From Pseudomonas sp. IB20 (lineage in GTDB: Bacteria; Pseudomonadota; Gammaproteobacteria; Pseudomonadales; Pseudomonadaceae), in NCBI RefSeq assembly GCF_009707325.1, contig NZ_CP046103.1, forward strand, positions 1,475,810 to 1,539,809: a DNA stretch of 64,000 nucleotides, read 5' to 3'. Positions 62,920-64,000 of the stretch are shown here, piece by piece. Each line of letters starts with the position of its first letter. Within the stretch, counting starts at the first letter, position 1. The notes under the pieces were generated by a model. The model made no database searches, was not told the DNA's origin, and saw nothing but the letters and a program-made list of their open reading frames with translations. The translations under genes and the position numbers were made by a program.

Positions 62920-63909
62920 ATGCGTGTTCTGATTGCTGAACAGGATTACCCGCTCTACGCTCAATTGCTCAGTGAAGCGGCACCCGACGTCGAGGTGCTG
63001 ACCAGCGGCGATTCAGCCGAATTGTCGCGCCTGGCCGCCGATTGCCCGGTATGGCTGGGCCAGCCGGATCTGCTCGCCACCTTGTTGCGCCAGGGGCACC
63101 AGCCTCAGTGGCTGCAATCGACCTGGGCCGGTGTCACGCCGCTGCTCGCCGATGGCTTGCCCCGCGACTATCGCCTGACCCGCGCAGTCGGCATTTTTGG
63201 CCAGGTCATGGCTGAATTCGTCCTCACCTACATGCTCGGCCACGAGCGCGAAGTGCTCGCGCGCCTGGTCAGCCAGGTCGAGCGCAAATGGGACAACCGC
63301 ATGGGCCAGAGCCTGGCGGGGCGCAAGGCGCTGATCGTCGGCACCGGCGATATCGGCCAAAGCGTTGCCGACTTTCTGCTGCCGTTTGGCGTCAAGCTTT
63401 ACGGCATCGCCAGCTCCGCGCGTGAGCAGGCGCCGTTTATCGAAGTGGCCGGGCTGGATCAGCTGGGCCGCCTGGTAGGCGAGGTGGATTATGTGATCAA
63501 CCTGCTGCCGAACACGGCCAACACCCATGACCTGTACGACGCGGCGCTGTTCAAGCAATTCAAGTCGACCGGGTTGTTTATCAACGTTGGGCGTGGCGTG
63601 GCCGTGGTCGATGCGGATCTGGTCGAGGCGTTGAAAGAAGGGCATTTGGCTGGCGCTGTAATCGATGTGTGCCGCCAGGAACCCCTGCCGCAACGTCATC
63701 CGTTCTGGACCGCCTGGGGTCTGTTGTTGACCGGGCACAGTTCCGCGCCGACCTCGCCGAGCATGATGGTGGAGTTGTTTGTGCAGAACCTGCGGGCTTA
63801 TCAGGCCAAGGAAGCATTGCGCGGCGAAGTGGATTTCGGCGCGATGGGCGGTATTAATGTGGGAGCGGGCTTGCCCGCGATGACGGTGTACCAGCCTGCC
63901 ATGCAGTGA
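62920..63909 (+). CDS. D-2-hydroxyacid dehydrogenase family, GhrA/YcdW-like
   Basis: A 329-residue NAD(P)-dependent dehydrogenase. The Rossmann motif is ALIVGTGDIGQSVADFLLP (about residue 138); the catalytic Arg region is INVGRGVAVVDADLVEALK and the Glu/His pair HLAGAVIDVCRQEPLPQRHP. It likely reduces glyoxylate or hydroxypyruvate. The last residues (VGAGLPAMTVYQPAMQ) come from a REP element that has replaced or extended the normal C-terminus. Confidence 0.88.
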   Translation: MRVLIAEQDYPLYAQLLSEAAPDVEVLTSGDSAELSRLAADCPVWLGQPDLLATLLRQGHQPQWLQSTWAGVTPLLADGLPRDYRLTRAVGIFGQVMAEFVLTYMLGHEREVLARLVSQVERKWDNRMGQSLAGRKALIVGTGDIGQSVADFLLPFGVKLYGIASSAREQAPFIEVAGLDQLGRLVGEVDYVINLLPNTANTHDLYDAALFKQFKSTGLFINVGRGVAVVDADLVEALKEGHLAGAVIDVCRQEPLPQRHPFWTAWGLLLTGHSSAPTSPSMMVELFVQNLRAYQAKEALRGEVDFGAMGGINVGAGLPAMTVYQPAMQ

Positions 63910-63946
63910 CTGGCCCACTGCTATCGCAGGCTAGCCCGCTCCCACA
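63858..63946. repeat. REP pair overlapping the dehydrogenase 3' end
   Basis: TGTGGGAGCGGGCTTGCCCG starts at 63858, inside the coding sequence, and the inverse AGCCCGCTCCCACA ends at 63946. The first half is translated as NVGAGLPAM, a tell-tale REP-derived peptide. Confidence 0.85.
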
Positions 63947-63962
63947 GGGATTTCAGTAAGGC

Positions 63963-64000
63963 TTACAGGCTGAAGTCACCTTCCGACACCAGCTCGCTCA
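63963..64000 (-). CDS. Partial gene at window edge, product unknown
   Basis: Read on the minus strand, the bases at the edge end in SELVSEGDFSL followed by a TAA stop (63965-63963). Only the last 11-12 codons are visible, so no family can be named. It is convergent with the dehydrogenase gene, with the REP pair between. Confidence 0.4.
   Translation of the reverse strand, partial: SELVSEGDFSL

Overview
The window reads as chromosome of a fluorescent-group Pseudomonas. The evidence is the gene orders algU-mucA-mucB-mucD, dapA-bamC-MBL-purC-tRNA-Ser, opdH-tctCBA opposite tctDE, and rnd-ycgL-hydroxyacid dehydrogenase, together with GC-rich coding sequence and the family's REP palindromes (GTGGGAGCTGGCTTGCC type). 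No complete prophage, insertion sequence, CRISPR array or rRNA is visible.

Layout. (1) 1-5.4 kb, minus strand: a guanidine uptake and degradation operon. It comprises a periplasmic binding protein, permease, ATPase, two carboxyguanidine deiminase subunits and the start of a guanidine ('urea') carboxylase. A guanidine-I (ykkC) riboswitch precedes it, and upstream of that lies a good sigma-54 promoter. (2) 5.4-8.3 kb: two perfect tandem duplications, a Gly/His-rich lipoprotein, a hydroxyisobutyryl-CoA hydrolase-like gene and ung. (3) 8.3-16 kb: tricarboxylate uptake (opdH, tctCBA, an AbrB-family membrane protein) facing its two-component regulator tctDE. (4) 16-32.5 kb: conserved housekeeping genes. 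These are HDOD, ygfZ, sdhE-ygfX, nadB, the AlgU envelope-stress operon, a BepA-type protease, tusA-like, a PerM-like permease, bcp, gcvR, dapA, bamC, an MBL hydrolase, purC and tRNA-Ser(CGA). (5) 32.5-32.9 kb: scar of a lost integrative element, with an att-like repeat of the tRNA 3' end and the C-terminal remnant of a tyrosine integrase. (6) 33-64 kb: accessory and metabolic genes. They include several LysR genes beside small operons, a ParDE-type toxin-antitoxin pair, a CitA-like citrate symporter, LtrA, a CynX-type transporter, a 2-ketoarginine decarboxylase/aldehyde dehydrogenase pair, pobR-pobA, pheC, a glutamine-synthetase-like gene, rnd and ycgL.

Two themes stand out. First, nitrogen from guanidino compounds: the guanidine operon appears to be under double control (sigma-54 plus riboswitch), and an AruI-like 2-ketoarginine decarboxylase pair occurs elsewhere in the window. 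Second, small-scale sequence damage: four perfect tandem duplications of 57-148 bp, three with 1-5 nt non-homologous spacers, and at least five broken or altered genes (cytochrome b561 fusion, oxidoreductase with an in-frame stop, frameshifted Cache protein, glutamine-synthetase-like gene with a foreign C-terminus, integrase remnant). Whether these are real recent mutations or assembly errors is the main open question.

I found no wholly new multi-gene system. The strongest leads are the sigma-54/riboswitch/duplicated upstream element at 5.2-5.6 kb, the chimeric cytochrome b561 gene at 34.8 kb and the integration scar at tRNA-Ser. All family assignments are from reading the sequence; no searches were run.
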